DNA of 64,000 nucleotides from Lobosporangium transversale (lineage: Eukaryota; Mortierellomycota; Mortierellomycetes; Mortierellales; Mortierellaceae): assembly GCF_002105155.1 (NCBI RefSeq), contig NW_019028990.1, forward strand, positions 737,501-801,500. The letters are read 5' to 3'. The notes beneath the pieces are model-generated. The model saw only the letters and a list, made by a program, of their open reading frames with translations, was not told the origin of the DNA and searched no databases. Made by a program: the position numbers and the translations under genes. Positions 1 to 14,956 of this stretch are shown in pieces (the stretch's first letter is position 1; each line of letters opens with the position of its first letter).

Positions 1-3430
<3,430 letters not shown>

Positions 3431-3434
3431 TTGG

Positions 3435-3466
<32 letters not shown>

Positions 3467-3849
3467 GTGTCTGCTCCAAGCTAGATATAATGAAGTCTTT
3501 TTCTTTTTTTTTTTTTTTTTCTTGCAAATCAACAAAAAAAAAAAGAATGAAGTTTTTGCAATCCTTTTTAAAAGATTTAAAGTTCTTAATCTCATTTAGT
3601 GGCAAAGCTTGTTTCATTTCCATTCCCAAGCCACTCATACTCCACATACCACACACAGTTTGCCCGCTAAAAAAACAGTGCCTGGTCTGAACAAACGGCT
3701 TTAATGGCGTGGGAGAACAGGGAACGGAGGTCTTTTCCTTTTATTCTTCTCTTTCTATTACTGACCCTGCTTCCTTCTTCCTCATTCATTCATTTCTCCT
3801 TGTTGCTCTTTCCTATTCTTGTCTTTCATTTTCAGTAGTCTAACTAACT

Positions 3850-4394
3850 ATGACTAGGCCTTCTCCTGTAACAGAAGCTCATGCTCTGGAAGCATCTCCA
3901 GCGTACCGCATTACCTACTGCATCTTTGACATGGATGGGTTGCTCATCAACACCGAGACCCTTTACACAGAAATCACTTGTAAGAAAGCATTCTCTATCT
4001 TATACTTCAAACGTCCATGCACTATCACTTTCATATTTTATTCGCTACCAGACCACAGGATTTTTGTCTGTTTATTGATTGAAAAATGAGGCTAAGTAAA
4101 AGACATTTTTAACGAAACACGTTATTGTCAATGCCTTAGTTGTACTCATTTTAGATATTGTCGCATTCGTATCTCCATTGTTAATTTTTTTTTTACGTTT
4201 AAATGAAACATATTCAGTTACTGCGGTCAATTGTTAACTGGAGTCCTTTGTCTAAAATGTCATCATATTTCTACATAGCTGAAATATTGGGACGCTATGG
4301 TAAAAAATATGATTATGAGCTCAAGGCGAAGTTGATGGGTCTTCGTGAGAAAGAGGTAATAGTTCTACCAGACTTCGGACTGGTTTTTTTTTTT

Positions 4395-4427
<33 letters not shown>

Positions 4428-5252
4428 CTTTTAGATCAACTGACGCCGCTCCATTTCGGTAAACTTTTTAGTCTGCGGCAATCCTTGTCAGAGAATCAGG
4501 TGCAGATATGACTCCAGAAGAGTACTTGCATGAACGCCATCTTTTACAGTTGGAGCGATTTCCACACTGTGTGCCCTTGCCCGGTGTAATGGTAAAAATC
4601 TCCAAATCTTACTATCAATAAGACACGGTATTGCGATGAATGTAGATTTAACTTGATCTAAATTGCTTGACTTTATCGTCATCTCTCTCTCTTTTTTTTT
4701 TTTTTTTTTTTTTTTTAACAGCGCTTGATCAAGCATTTGAAAGAGAGCAAGGTCCCAATTGCAGTAAGTGAATATATTTTAAAAAGAGTGCTCCATATGT
4801 CTGTATTTCTCTCTATTGCCTAAGTAACTTAGTTGGCTTTTTTTATATTATTATCTTCATGGCAAACAAAGGTTGCAACATCATCATATCGCAAAAACTT
4901 CGATTTAAAGTCAATGAACAATCAGGAACTGTTTACTCTGTTTGATGTCATTGTCTGTGGCGATGATCCAGCAATCCACCATGGAAAACCTAACCCGGAC
5001 ATCTTCTTCGTGGCAAAGGATCGTTTGGAGAAGCATTTTGGGCATGAAAACATTCCAAACGAGGAATGCCTTGTCTTTGAAGATTCCCCTATCGGAGTTC
5101 AGGCGGGAATGAATGCGTCGATGAAAGTGCTATGGGTCCCAGACGAAAATATCGGACGACTATACCCAACCCTGGATGGACCCATTCTACGTCTCGAATC
5201 TTTGGAGCAGTTTGATCCTACTTTCTTCGGACTTCCTCCTTTTAAAGAGTAA
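3850..5252 (+). CDS. HAD-superfamily phosphatase, pseudouridine-5'-phosphatase (HDHD1)-like
   Basis: Small cytosolic phosphomonoesterase of the haloacid dehalogenase superfamily. Five exons, 3850-3979, 4279-4355, 4472-4591, 4722-4763 and 4872-5252, give 249 residues, normal for the family. Motif I is FDMDGLLINTE near residue 27 with the two catalytic Asp. Motif II is AVATSSYR. The motif III lysine lies in HHGKPNPDIF. Motif IV is VFEDSPIGVQAG. The cap domain is the alpha-helical C1 type placed between motifs I and II. Exon 4 is only 42 nt and is preceded by about 25 consecutive T. The leader before the ATG is pyrimidine-rich. Sequence resemblance is greatest to PUDP/HDHD1 and its fungal relatives. 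A glycerol-3-phosphatase or 2-deoxyglucose-6-phosphatase activity is possible because these subfamilies share all motifs. Confidence 0.88.
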
Positions 5253-5387
5253 AAAAAAAAACACATTTAGACTGGCACTTAAGGGCCAATTAGAGATATG
5301 GAAAACCTTGTATAATTCTTTTTCTTTTTGTGTGGCAAAATAAAACATTTAAACGAATGTATCGACCATGGCTCAGTTTCAACAATA

Positions 5388-8200
5388 ATGGAGGGCGACT
5401 TTAACGATGTTAATGACATGTCATTCATAATAGAGGGAGATGACGACATCGTCAGGAACCTAGACGATGATCACAATCAACCAATACCTGTCAACAACCA
5501 GCCGTCTGTTCAGCCACAGCCGGACCAATTATCACAGTCCCAGGATCAGGACTTTCAGAGTCAGGTTGGAGTGGTATTACGGCCAAGAAATGAAGCAAGC
5601 CATATGAATATTCCGCAGCCACGTTCCCAGGATATTGATGCAGAGGTGAACATCTCAACGGAGCACAACGTCAGCTAAAATGAATGATAAAAAAAAAAAA
5701 AAAAAAAATTACTAAGACAATACCACAGGATTCATCGAACTGCTCGATTTGTTTAGAACCATGGACTAACAGTGGTAATCATCGTCTGGTCTGTACCAAG
5801 TGTGGTCATCTCTTTGGCGAGAGGTATTTTTTTTTTTTTTTTTTTTTTATACCAGACATTCTTGGCCGGATGTAAAATCCAGAGTGCTCATATTTCTTTC
5901 TCTTTCTTGATTAGTTGTATCCTCAAATGGATAGCACAGGAGAATCGAAAAAATAATATAGCGAAATGCCCTGAATGCAAGTATGTCCTCTTTCAATAAG
6001 TTTTTTTATATCATTAATCATTTATTTTAGATATTCAGGCCTGATATTGATTATACACTTTCTGTTTACCAGCTATCCTGCGAAGCGCAAAGATTTACGA
6101 CGCATCTGGAGCAAATCCATCACTACACTAGATACAGCGGAGAGAGATGAGACTAATGCTCGTGCAAAGAGAGAACACGATATGAGGATACAATGTGAGC
6201 AGGAACTTGCACAATCCAGGATGGCATACGAAATGCTTAAGATTGAAATGAATAAACTTCAAAAGAAGCACGATCGCCAGAGATCGCTAAAAATGAGGTA
6301 AGAAAAAAATGTTTTTGATTCTTAAATGGAGCAGCAAAATGATATATAATGTAACAACATGGCTACATGATTACACGTTGTAAAATCTATTCCACAGGTA
6401 TCGAGCAGAATTGAACCAACTCAAACCCACACAGGTTGAAAAGGATATCGCGAAGCGATCTGCCTATGCATTTCGTAACGTTCTTGTTTTACGTACCATG
6501 GTAAGGCGTGCACCAGCTTCCTTTTTATCACGCTTATCATTGTCACTATCATGGACAAACATTGGTACGAATCCTTGAGCGCAGTCTAATTTGTACAATA
6601 CAAACAATGATCCATTCAAATTATTTCTGGTGCAATAGCCTTCAGGAATTCCATTTTACATGTCATATCGGCCGGATGAGGAGATGCTCGCTTGCTCGAG
6701 ATTTATGAATGGCGTGCATGGTCTTGCTAAAATATCAATGCGAGACTTCTCCAGCAGCCTCCATGACATTATCCCCATACATTCACAGCCTATCCGCGAC
6801 GTGCAGTGCTACACAAGCGATCCTACTCAAAATAAATCGTTGATCCTCACAACCAGTCAGGATAAGACGCTCAAAGTGACCTCGGCACTATCCAAACAAA
6901 CCGTTCTATCGTAAGAGCCTGATTTGCCATTGTTTTTAAAATGATCTTTACTAAACGCTTTATATTTCACAAAATCATCTTCCGGAAATGATTTTGCAAC
7001 TGATGGATCCAATGATCATTTTTCGATTTAAAAACAACCATATAGGTATGATCTGAAGGCACCGGGTTGGTCCTGCTGTTGGTCCACATTAGATTCGAAC
7101 ATTATGTATTGCTCAGTCCAGGCCAAGGAGAAGGTCCTGTCGTTCGATATACGAAATACAAAAGGGCCTGTGGCGTCGTTTGCTCCAACGAATCATCATT
7201 CTCCCATTCACTCTATGATCCATATTGGCCCAACAGAAACTCGGAAGCGAGAAGGCATTCTTTGTGGAAATTATGCTGGTCCCTTTGTGTATACCTTTGA
7301 GTCTAGCACAAAGACTGATACGTTTAGTCAAGGGTCTGTGGTCGGCGTAAGCGCTAATGAGGGATCAATTGCGGGAGAAGAAACTGCTAGCAATGAGGGC
7401 CGACAGGAACAGGATAGATCAAAATGGCCTACTTGTTCGTCAGTTTCATACAATCCCATTACTCGCCACTGGATGGCGTCGTACAAGTTCATTGAAAAGC
7501 CCTTCTTCACGCAGCATGTTAGGGGTGTCCTGGACTATGATGAGTCAAGTGGGGAATTGGGACTCAAAAAAGAATTCAAGGTCGCTGGTGGCGCTCCAGT
7601 CCCATGCATGTCGAGAACAACCGTGTTCTCGAGAAAGGATGGGTCCATCCACATGGCGGCGGGATCCATTGGCAAGGTGAAGACGATGTGTTTATTGGAA
7701 TAGCCCTTTTCGTTATTCTATTATTCACAGCGCGTGCTAATGTCTCCATGTTGTAACTTGTTTAGTCTTATATATGGTGTAGCGACTCAAAGTTAGAGAC
7801 ATCGAATGTTTTTGACGTAAGCTTGTCCCAGTTGTCCTCAGGTGATGATTCCGTTAAGCGTATTATACTTGAGCCTGAAAAACGCCATGCGTTTGGCCAT
7901 CAAGCTCAAGATCCTATTAAAGATATCAAGTCTGTCTTCGTTGGGGATAAGGAATATGTAACGACACTCTCGGATCGTCAAATTGTTTTCTATGAATGGT
8001 CAGAGACGCAGAAAGTCAATGAATTAGACTTGGAGGAATTTGATGACAGTGATGAGGACCAAGATATAGAAGAAATTGAAAGTGAAAGAGAAAAGGGCAA
8101 GAGGCGACGAATAGAGGTTAGGAGTATGAGTGACCAATCTAATATTGGATATATTGGGTCGCAGAGCTCTGGAGATCTAGATTATGCTACTGAAGATTAA
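5388..8200 (+). CDS. RFWD3: RFWD3-like E3 ubiquitin ligase (RING + coiled coil + WD40)
   Basis: E3 ubiquitin ligase related to animal RFWD3, which ubiquitinates RPA and RAD51 at stalled forks and interstrand crosslinks. Eight exons (5388-5645, 5729-5823, 5915-5980, 6073-6297, 6398-6500, 6639-6910, 7046-7676, 7766-8200) give 694 residues. After a Gln/Asp-rich N-terminus comes a [35 protein letters not shown] charged coiled coil (about residues 150-230) follows, then a WD40-like region with RFWD3-type signatures: [32 protein letters not shown]. The C-terminal tail is acidic. Specific matches lie in RING, linker and propeller, so this is more than a generic RING/WD40 hit. An upstream in-frame ATG at 5328 exists, only 75 nt after the preceding gene; 5388 is preferred. 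Confidence 0.87.
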
Positions 8201-9124
8201 AATTTACACAGCAGTTGTTGTGTATGTGGAGAGGGCAAATCGACTGGTTTGTATATCGGATCCTCCTTTGAGGGTGGATAGATAGAGTATGACAAAGAGG
8301 CATGAACAATGCCAATGCAAGATAAGATAACTCTGATAAAGTTGGGTCTGAAGTGAAATTCAATGGTATATATATATACATATATATATACAAATGTATG
8401 TTGTACAGTACATGATGGAAATAAAGCGAATGGAAGTGCATTTTATGCCTTTCTATCTTCCTTCCTCTCCCCCAAAAAATTATTTTTGAGGTTTGTGTAT
8501 CACCGGAGAACAAAGTGGTCCATGCATTTCGTCGCTTCGTGGAGTCATGATATGACATAGAAGTGTCGATCTCAGTGCTAAAACAAACCATCTCTTTTAG
8601 GACTAAAGAAAAATTAGTGATTTTTTATTAAAAGATGGTAAGGAGATAAGACCACAAAGCAGGTGAATGATAATTCATTCGGACCTTTTAGAATATTCTA
8701 TGACAAGCAAGCAACATTGAGTAAAAAGCGTAACTGTTGACAGTCTAATCCCCCGCCCTTTTTCTATTTTCTTTTTTATCCAATGAGGACGGAAGAGATA
8801 AAGCAATGTCCTGCCATGAGAGCACGTTGTATAATTATTAAACAATGGGGAAGGTATATCAGCGCCAACAAAAAAAGAACTCCATCAGAAACCATTAATT
8901 ACAGAGTCTATAAGCTAAAATGATTACACTATGACAGCATGGTGAGAAAAAAAAAAAAAAAAAAAAAAAAAACTATAAAAAGGGTGCTAGAAAATTACAA
9001 TCAACATTCCTTCTTATTCTTTTATTTTTATTTTTTTTATTTTTTTTTCCTTTATTTCTCACACTCTCCTCTCACTTCTATCGTCTGCTTCCCACGTCTT
9101 CTTACCCAGTCTTTATCTCTTACC
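8201..9124. other. Intergenic spacer, RFWD3 to UGP
   Basis: No gene is supported here. It holds a TA-rich stretch (8362-8395), a run of about 25 A at 8947-8971, and a strongly pyrimidine-rich leader (9003-9122) just before the next start codon. Confidence 0.6.
8974..8982 (+). promoter_or_regulatory. TATA-like box upstream of UGP
   Basis: TATAAAAAG lies 143 nt before the UGP ATG and directly after a 25-nt A run. Position and match suit a core promoter, but no transcript start is known. Confidence 0.4.
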
Positions 9125-11047
9125 ATGCCAGCCAACGACGACTCATCAACCACTAACCCTGCTGAATCTGTGCCACAGCATCAGCTTCACCATCCACACA
9201 CCCTTTCCACTTTGGTAACAAAATATGAAGAAAAACGGAAAGCAAGATGTGTTACTTACTATCGATATGATACAAATGAACATGAATTTACTTAACCTCG
9301 TCCCTGTTCTTCTAAATAGGACTTCCAAGGCGCTAGTAGCGCCGCGGCTGCCAATGCCATGCGCACAGAGCTCAACCGTTTGATTTCGCAAGTCAAGGAG
9401 CCTCACGAGCGCGAGGTTCGTCTTTTTTTTTTTTTTGCTTTTTGTGTAGACAAAAGTCGGGGAGCCTTGTTATTACACCAACAAAGGCTTTTTTTTTTTT
9501 TTTTTTTTTTTTCCCCTTCGCTATTCTGAGGGATTTTCCATGCATTTCTAATTTTTTTTCTTTTCAATTATTATTATCATTGTTAGCTCTTTCAAAATGA
9601 GATGGGCAATTTCTTCCTACTTTTTAATCGCTGGTTAGCTGAGAAGAGCAAAGGAACCAAGATTAACTGGGATAAGGTCAAGTCCCCCCCAGAAGATCAA
9701 ATTGTGCCTTATGACAGGATTCCCAAGGTCGAATCTAGTCCTCATCTCAATAAGCTTGCTGTCTTGAAGCTCAATGGAGGTCTCGGAACCACGATGGGTT
9801 GTGTTGGTCCCAAGAGCGCAATCGAAGTTCGTGATGGCATGACCTTCTTGGATCTCAGCGTCCGACAGATCGAGGTACTAAAAGAAAATTCCAGATAATT
9901 ACATGAGAAAAAACGTAATGCAAAATTCAGGGGTGCTTACTTACAGAGCTCTAATTTTTCGGCTTGCATGAATGTAATCTAGTACCTGAACAAGAGCAAG
10001 AATGTGAATGTGCCTTTCATCTTGATGAACTCTTTTAACACAGATGATGAGACGAAGCGCATTGTGCAGAAGTATGCCACCCACAATATCGAGATCTTGA
10101 CCTTTAACCAGTCCCGGTACCCTCGTATCAAAAAGGATTCGCTACTCCCTGCCCCTCGTCACCCTAACGGTGATATTACAGATTGGTATCCTCCTGGTCA
10201 CGGAGATCTCTATGACTCGCTTAATAACTCCGGCCTCTTGGACCAGTTAATCGCTGATGGCAAGGAGTATCTGTTTGTGTCGAACGTCGACAACTTGGGT
10301 GCTACAGTTGATGAGAGCATCCTGAACCACATGGTGGAGTCAAATGCAGAGTTCTTGATGGAGGTCACGGACAAAACACGTGCTGATATCAAAGGTGGAA
10401 CGCTTATTGATTACGAGGGCTCGATCCGTCTATTAGAAATCGCACAGGTTCCTAGGGATCACGTCGAAGATTTTAAGAGCATCAAAAAGTTTAAGATCTT
10501 CAACACCAATAACTTGTGGGTTAACCTCAAGGCAGTCAAACGCATTGTCGAGAACAAGGAGCTGAACCTGGAGGTCATTGTGAATAACAAGACTACAGAA
10601 TCGGGTGAAAAGGTCATCCAGCTCGAAACAGCTGTAGGTGCGGGTATCAAACACTTCCACAATGGTCATGGCGTGAATGTTCCTCGTAACCGTTTCTTGC
10701 CTGTGAAGTCGACCTCAGATTTGTTCTTGGTGACTTCGGACCTTTATGCACTGAACCATGGCGAGTTGTCCATCAACCCCAGCCGTATGTTCAACACAGT
10801 TCCTCTAGTCAAGCTCGGCGATCACTTCAAGAAGGTCAACAACTTTTTGGCCCGCTTTAACAGTCCACCACATATTCTGGAGTTGGACCATTTGACTGTC
10901 ACAGGCGATGTCACCTTTGGGTCCGATGTTACCCTCAAGGGTACCGTTATCATCGTTGCTAATGCTGGGTCTCACATTGATATCCCATCGGGTAGCATCC
11001 TCGAGAACAAGGTTGTCTCTGGCAACCTTCATATCCTTGACCACTAA
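9125..11047 (+). CDS. UGP1: UTP-glucose-1-phosphate uridylyltransferase
   Basis: Cytosolic enzyme making UDP-glucose from UTP and glucose-1-phosphate, the precursor of beta-glucan, glycogen and trehalose. Four exons, 9125-9214, 9320-9415, 9587-9874 and 9983-11047, close in phase to 512 residues, the usual eukaryotic UGP length. The nucleotide-binding loop [16 protein letters not shown] sits near residue 120. Other family landmarks are [24 protein letters not shown] (uridine/sugar site), [13 protein letters not shown] and NTNNLWVNL, and the C-terminal left-handed beta-helix ends [11 protein letters not shown]. The first exon encodes a poorly conserved Ser/His-rich leader. Codon third positions favour C and G more than in neighbouring genes, as expected for strong expression. 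AATAAA follows 87 nt after the stop. Confidence 0.98.
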
Positions 11048-11443
11048 AATTCTAATTTCGTGGTCATTCCTTATTCTTTCTCATTCCACTGTAGATATAC
11101 CTCATAAAAAAATACTCATATTTTTGTAATCAGAATAAATACGTTTGTCAGTTCTTCTTCAAAAAAATGTCATTGTTAAAAAAAAAAGGATGTAGTTGAA
11201 TTCATGGCCCCTCACGGCCCCTTTTGGTTGACCAAAGTTCCCTTCTTGAAATAGTCTTTCCAATCACTGTATTGTTGTGAATCAGGAATTGTATCCCGAA
11301 GCTAATTAGTTGTGTTTACTCTGAACTCGGAGAATCATGATCCATTTACAGGACTGCTTTGCTCTCTCAATTTTTCCTCATGAAAAAATAATATTCGAAG
11401 CTTTTCTTTCTATCCTTTTCTCTACGTTCTAGGCAAAACAAAG
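11048..11443. other. Intergenic spacer, UGP to HemW-like gene
   Basis: Contains the UGP polyadenylation region and the leader of the next gene. No open frame or RNA gene is recognised. Confidence 0.6.
11134..11139 (+). terminator. Polyadenylation signal of UGP
   Basis: Canonical AATAAA 87 nt past the UGP stop codon, in an A/T-rich 3' region. Confidence 0.5.
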
Positions 11444-13773
11444 ATGCAAACAGGTTCACAGGCCCTGTCAGGCCTACGGCGACTTAGCAGCATCGCAACG
11501 AAAAGTGAGCCATTCTCAGTTTACATCCATTGGCCATACTGTTCAAGGTACGGCTATCATAATGATGTTGTGTATCCCGATTAAAGAAATCGAGATGAAC
11601 ACTAGAATAACAAATTGTTTAATGCGTAATCTTCATACTTTCTTTACTTTATGCCTAAGCAAATGTACGTATTGCAATTTCAACAAATATGTCGATCCAT
11701 TGGTAGATCACGAGCGTATGCAAGCGTCGTTATTAAGGGAACTCAAAACTGAGTTGAAGCATTGGAATCTGGATCAAAGGTCTCGACCAATTCGTTCTAT
11801 ATACTTCGGAGGTAAATATTATTCTTAATCTTACGGGTTTTAAAAAACCATTATCGGGCCCTGTTTTCATAACCGAGATTCTTTTTTATTATCATTCAAG
11901 GAGGAACTCCAAGTCTTGCGAAGGTGAATGTGATATTCCATTATTTGACATAGATATTGTTGATCATAAGAGAATCGTTGCTAATTTTTCATCTTTTTCG
12001 TTATGAAATAGCCAGCAATGTTCCAATCTATCCTGGAGACACTGGACGACATGTGCAATATGTCCCAGGATACAGAAATTACCATGGAGGTAAATGATTG
12101 AATGGTTTGCAGGCTTCAGCCTTTTACCTATTGAGCGCTATTAATGAATTCCTTTTAATATCTTTCCTTTTTTTCCTACCTTCCAAGGGAAACCCATCTG
12201 TAAGTCATACCTATCGTAGAGTAGTAATACATCGGATCCTAAAAACTGAACCTCAACCTTTAAGTTCACATAAAAAAGCTGATGGGTATTCGATTATAGT
12301 CAACTACATCTGTTGAAACATTGAAAGCCCTACGAGAAATCGGAATCAATCGATATTCCTTAGGAGTACAATCATTTCAAGCGCATATTTTGAAGGAGCT
12401 TGGACGTGACCACACACCATCATCAGCACTAAGATCCCTTCGGGATGCAAGGGCTGTCTGGCCTGGGAGAGTCTCTATGGACTTGATCATGGGACATGCC
12501 GGCCAAACTCTAAGCGATTGGATTAAAGAGTTACGCTTTACTCTAGATGTTGTGGATGATCATCTGAGCCTTTATCATCTCACAGTTGAGCGAGGTACAG
12601 CGTAAGTGAGTCTTTGTTTTTGTCTTTAGCTTTGTCTTTGTCTTTGTCTTTATCCGCCTTTGGCTGGAAAGATTACTAAATTGTAAAGATGTAGTCTTCA
12701 TCGCGATGTGGCACAGGGAAAAATCCTTTTACCAGACCATGAGTTGGCGTCAGACATGTACGATGCAATGATAGAGGTAAAAAGATAAAAAGGAAGGCAT
12801 TGAAAGCGTCCCTGTTATGAAGAACCCTTTACAATATATATTTCATTATTGCCATTGAGGCTAAATGGTAACAACCGTTCTAGATAACTGAGGATGTTGG
12901 GTTCGAGCATTACGAAGTATCCAATTTTGCTAGAAATCGTGCCTATAGCCTGCACAACAGTGGTCATTGGTTGGGCATTGATTATCTTGGTAAGTATGAT
13001 ACTAATGAATAACTGAATAAGTAAATATCAACTTGTCCTCATATTTTTTTTTTTTTTTTTTTTTTTTTTATCATTTACGAACATGCTTTGGCTCGAAGGA
13101 ATTGGGCCAGGTGCACATGGCCGTGTACGAGATCCTATTACAGGAGATCTTTTCCGTACTTTTAATGTAAGTCGAAGGTCAACTTCTCAAAAAAATAATT
13201 AAAATGACAACCAAAATATTTACTATAGTATGTCTAATCTATGTGATAAAAAAAAAAAAATTGGTAGATTCGGGATCCAGCAGGCTGGATGCGACAATGT
13301 ACTGAACAAGGCACAGGGTGAGTCTTCGAGCGAAGTGTAGCGCTTCCGATAAGGAATATAAATATTATGCTTCATGGTTCTTAAACGAGAACAACTTTGG
13401 CTGCATTTGATAGCTGTAGAAGAAGAGTGGCAATTGAGCCAGACGAATTCAAACAAGAGTTGATCGTACTTGGTATGCGTACTAGTCGAGGTATTGAGCT
13501 ATCCAGGTTTTATCAGTTGACAGGTCAAGATCTTATGAAGGTAATAGGCATTCTGAGTGATGAGGTTTGATATAAACTGTAACTATGGCATGTGGGATGA
13601 TAGCCTATCAACATGTGTATAACATAACATTGTTTATTTTATAGTATTTGAACAAAGAAGCAACAGAGTCATGTTTGTCTGCAGGTCTGTTACGTGTAAC
13701 TCCAGCAAAGGTATATCCGACTGAGCGAGGTATGGCAGTAGCAGATGAACTCGTTGCAAGGCTGTTGCCTTGA
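11444..13773 (+). CDS. HemW/RSAD1-like radical-SAM protein
   Basis: Radical S-adenosylmethionine protein of the HemW (formerly HemN-like) family, a proposed heme chaperone that is mitochondrial in animals. Twelve exons chain in phase to 410 residues: 11444-11547, 11660-11811, 11901-11923, 12012-12089, 12188-12199, 12300-12601, 12695-12776, 12884-12989, 13099-13166, 13268-13317, 13414-13540, 13645-13773. The [4Fe-4S] motif CxxxCxxC is assembled across the first intron (WPYCS / KCTYCNFN). The glycine motif YFGGGTPS, MEGNPS, INRYSLGVQSF, SMDLIMG, HEVS-like YEVSNFA and IGPGAHG all match HemW. The N-terminus (LSGLRRLSSIATK) is basic and hydroxylated, fitting a mitochondrial presequence. Exon 3 is 23 nt and exon 5 only 12 nt. 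It is not a true coproporphyrinogen oxidase, because HemN-specific N-terminal features are missing. Confidence 0.93.
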
Positions 13774-14190
13774 ATGGACTTTTAAAGCTAAAGCACTACA
13801 ACGCAGGCACTATAGAGTTTTTGTGCGTAAATAAATAAAATATGTGCCAACATTCCTGTTTTTAATCCCTACTGTTTATCGATATAATGGTCTACGGCTC
13901 TGGCATGCTGTCTGCTACTTACGAAACAGCTTAATTCTAACTCTGTATGTGGACTACATACTCGTTCTATCGACTCATTCTTTTACTATTATTAATGAAA
14001 TGGCACAACGGACATTAACCTTGCTATTTCCGGCCGTAAGTTCGAATTCGTTAAGGACGAGATGCCTAGACTAATTGGCCATCGTTAAAAGTGTGATAAT
14101 AATAGGTAGAGTGAAGTGTTATGTATGACAATTTGTCAACCAGAAGGTGCGTGTATGTGCCGCGTGTGTATGCCGCCTATGTTCGACATG
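13774..14190. other. Intergenic spacer after HemW-like gene
   Basis: Holds the HemW 3' end, with overlapping AATAAA motifs around 13830-13839, and otherwise unremarkable A/T-rich DNA leading into the pseudogene. Confidence 0.55.
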
Positions 14191-14660
14191 ATGATAGATT
14201 TCGCCTAATAGGTCAGGATGACGAGTATGTCTAATGCCTTGAGCAGCGACTCCTTGCATCTTGAGACGGCAAAGGCCCCCAACTTGGCGACAGTCACTTG
14301 GCCAATCGGGTCCATAAGGAATACACTGAGCTCTTGAAGGGGTAATCACTTCATTTACAGGAAGCTCAAGGAGAGCAAGTTCAAGATCCCTGCCATCAAC
14401 TTTAATGACTGTCACAAAATCCAAGCCCAAGAACCTGTATAGAGATGCTGTTGCAAAGGTTGCTGCTACTGCTGGATATAGTGATGTCGACAAGATTGCG
14501 CTGCAGCCTCAATATTCATTACTTCTGCCAGTTAGCAGGATTTCATTCGTGGTGATGCTGCAATGAAAGATAGTTCGACCGTTTGTAACGTCGGAATAAC
14601 GCTGTTTGTGGCGTTAGCTTCAAATCTCGAGGTTCACCGCCAAGTTGACTTCGTCCAAGT
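14191..14660 (+). pseudogene. Decayed S-adenosylhomocysteine hydrolase relic
   Basis: Non-functional remnant of adenosylhomocysteinase, the enzyme that splits SAH into homocysteine and adenosine. Family segments appear in correct order but in three frames: DDEYV-stop-CLEQRLL (14220-14255, stop replacing the expected Trp), DGKGP, NRVHKEYTELLKG (stop at 14343), then shifted KLKESKFKIPAINFND, shifted VTKSKPKNLY and AVAKVAATAGYSDVDK (the NAD-binding GYGDVGKG loop, degenerate), then shifted AAMKDSSTVCNVGI (14557-14595). Three in-frame stops (14232, 14262, 14343) and three frame changes rule out a working enzyme. Several conserved blocks, such as the ILDDGGD and EETTTG segments, are missing. No intron signal is evident. 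The annotation rests on residue patterns read by eye. An intact parent copy is presumably elsewhere in the genome. Confidence 0.8.
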
Positions 14661-14872
14661 TGAGTGCTTCTGTCTTAGTCCTTCAAACGCGAGCACTACC
14701 GCTACTAAAGTACGGAAAGCTTCAACGGTGACTAAGAAATATAAATATAAATATAAATAAAAATAAAAATAGAAGCTATTTCTTTGTTTCTTTGTCAAAG
14801 TCTTTCCGACGCGCGCATTAAACCAAAGACAGTCATCCATGCATGTGTCCCCACGCGGGACTGTGCGTGGTG

Positions 14873-14879
14873 TATAAAT
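14873..14879 (+). promoter_or_regulatory. TATA-like box upstream of MON1
   Basis: TATAAAT 84 nt before the MON1 ATG. The preceding 14661-14870 holds a short ATAAA-type simple repeat (14738-14770) and no gene. Confidence 0.35.
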
Positions 14880-14956
14880 TTAGAAACATGGATACTTTTA
14901 CTTTGACAAACTTCTGTTGGATTGACAAACTTCATTCACGTCCTGTATAATTAACC

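Noticed and set aside
14119-14493. 124-codon minus-strand open frame
   Set aside because: It lies antisense over the SAH hydrolase relic, whose plus-strand protein similarity explains the sequence; the frame itself shows no domain.
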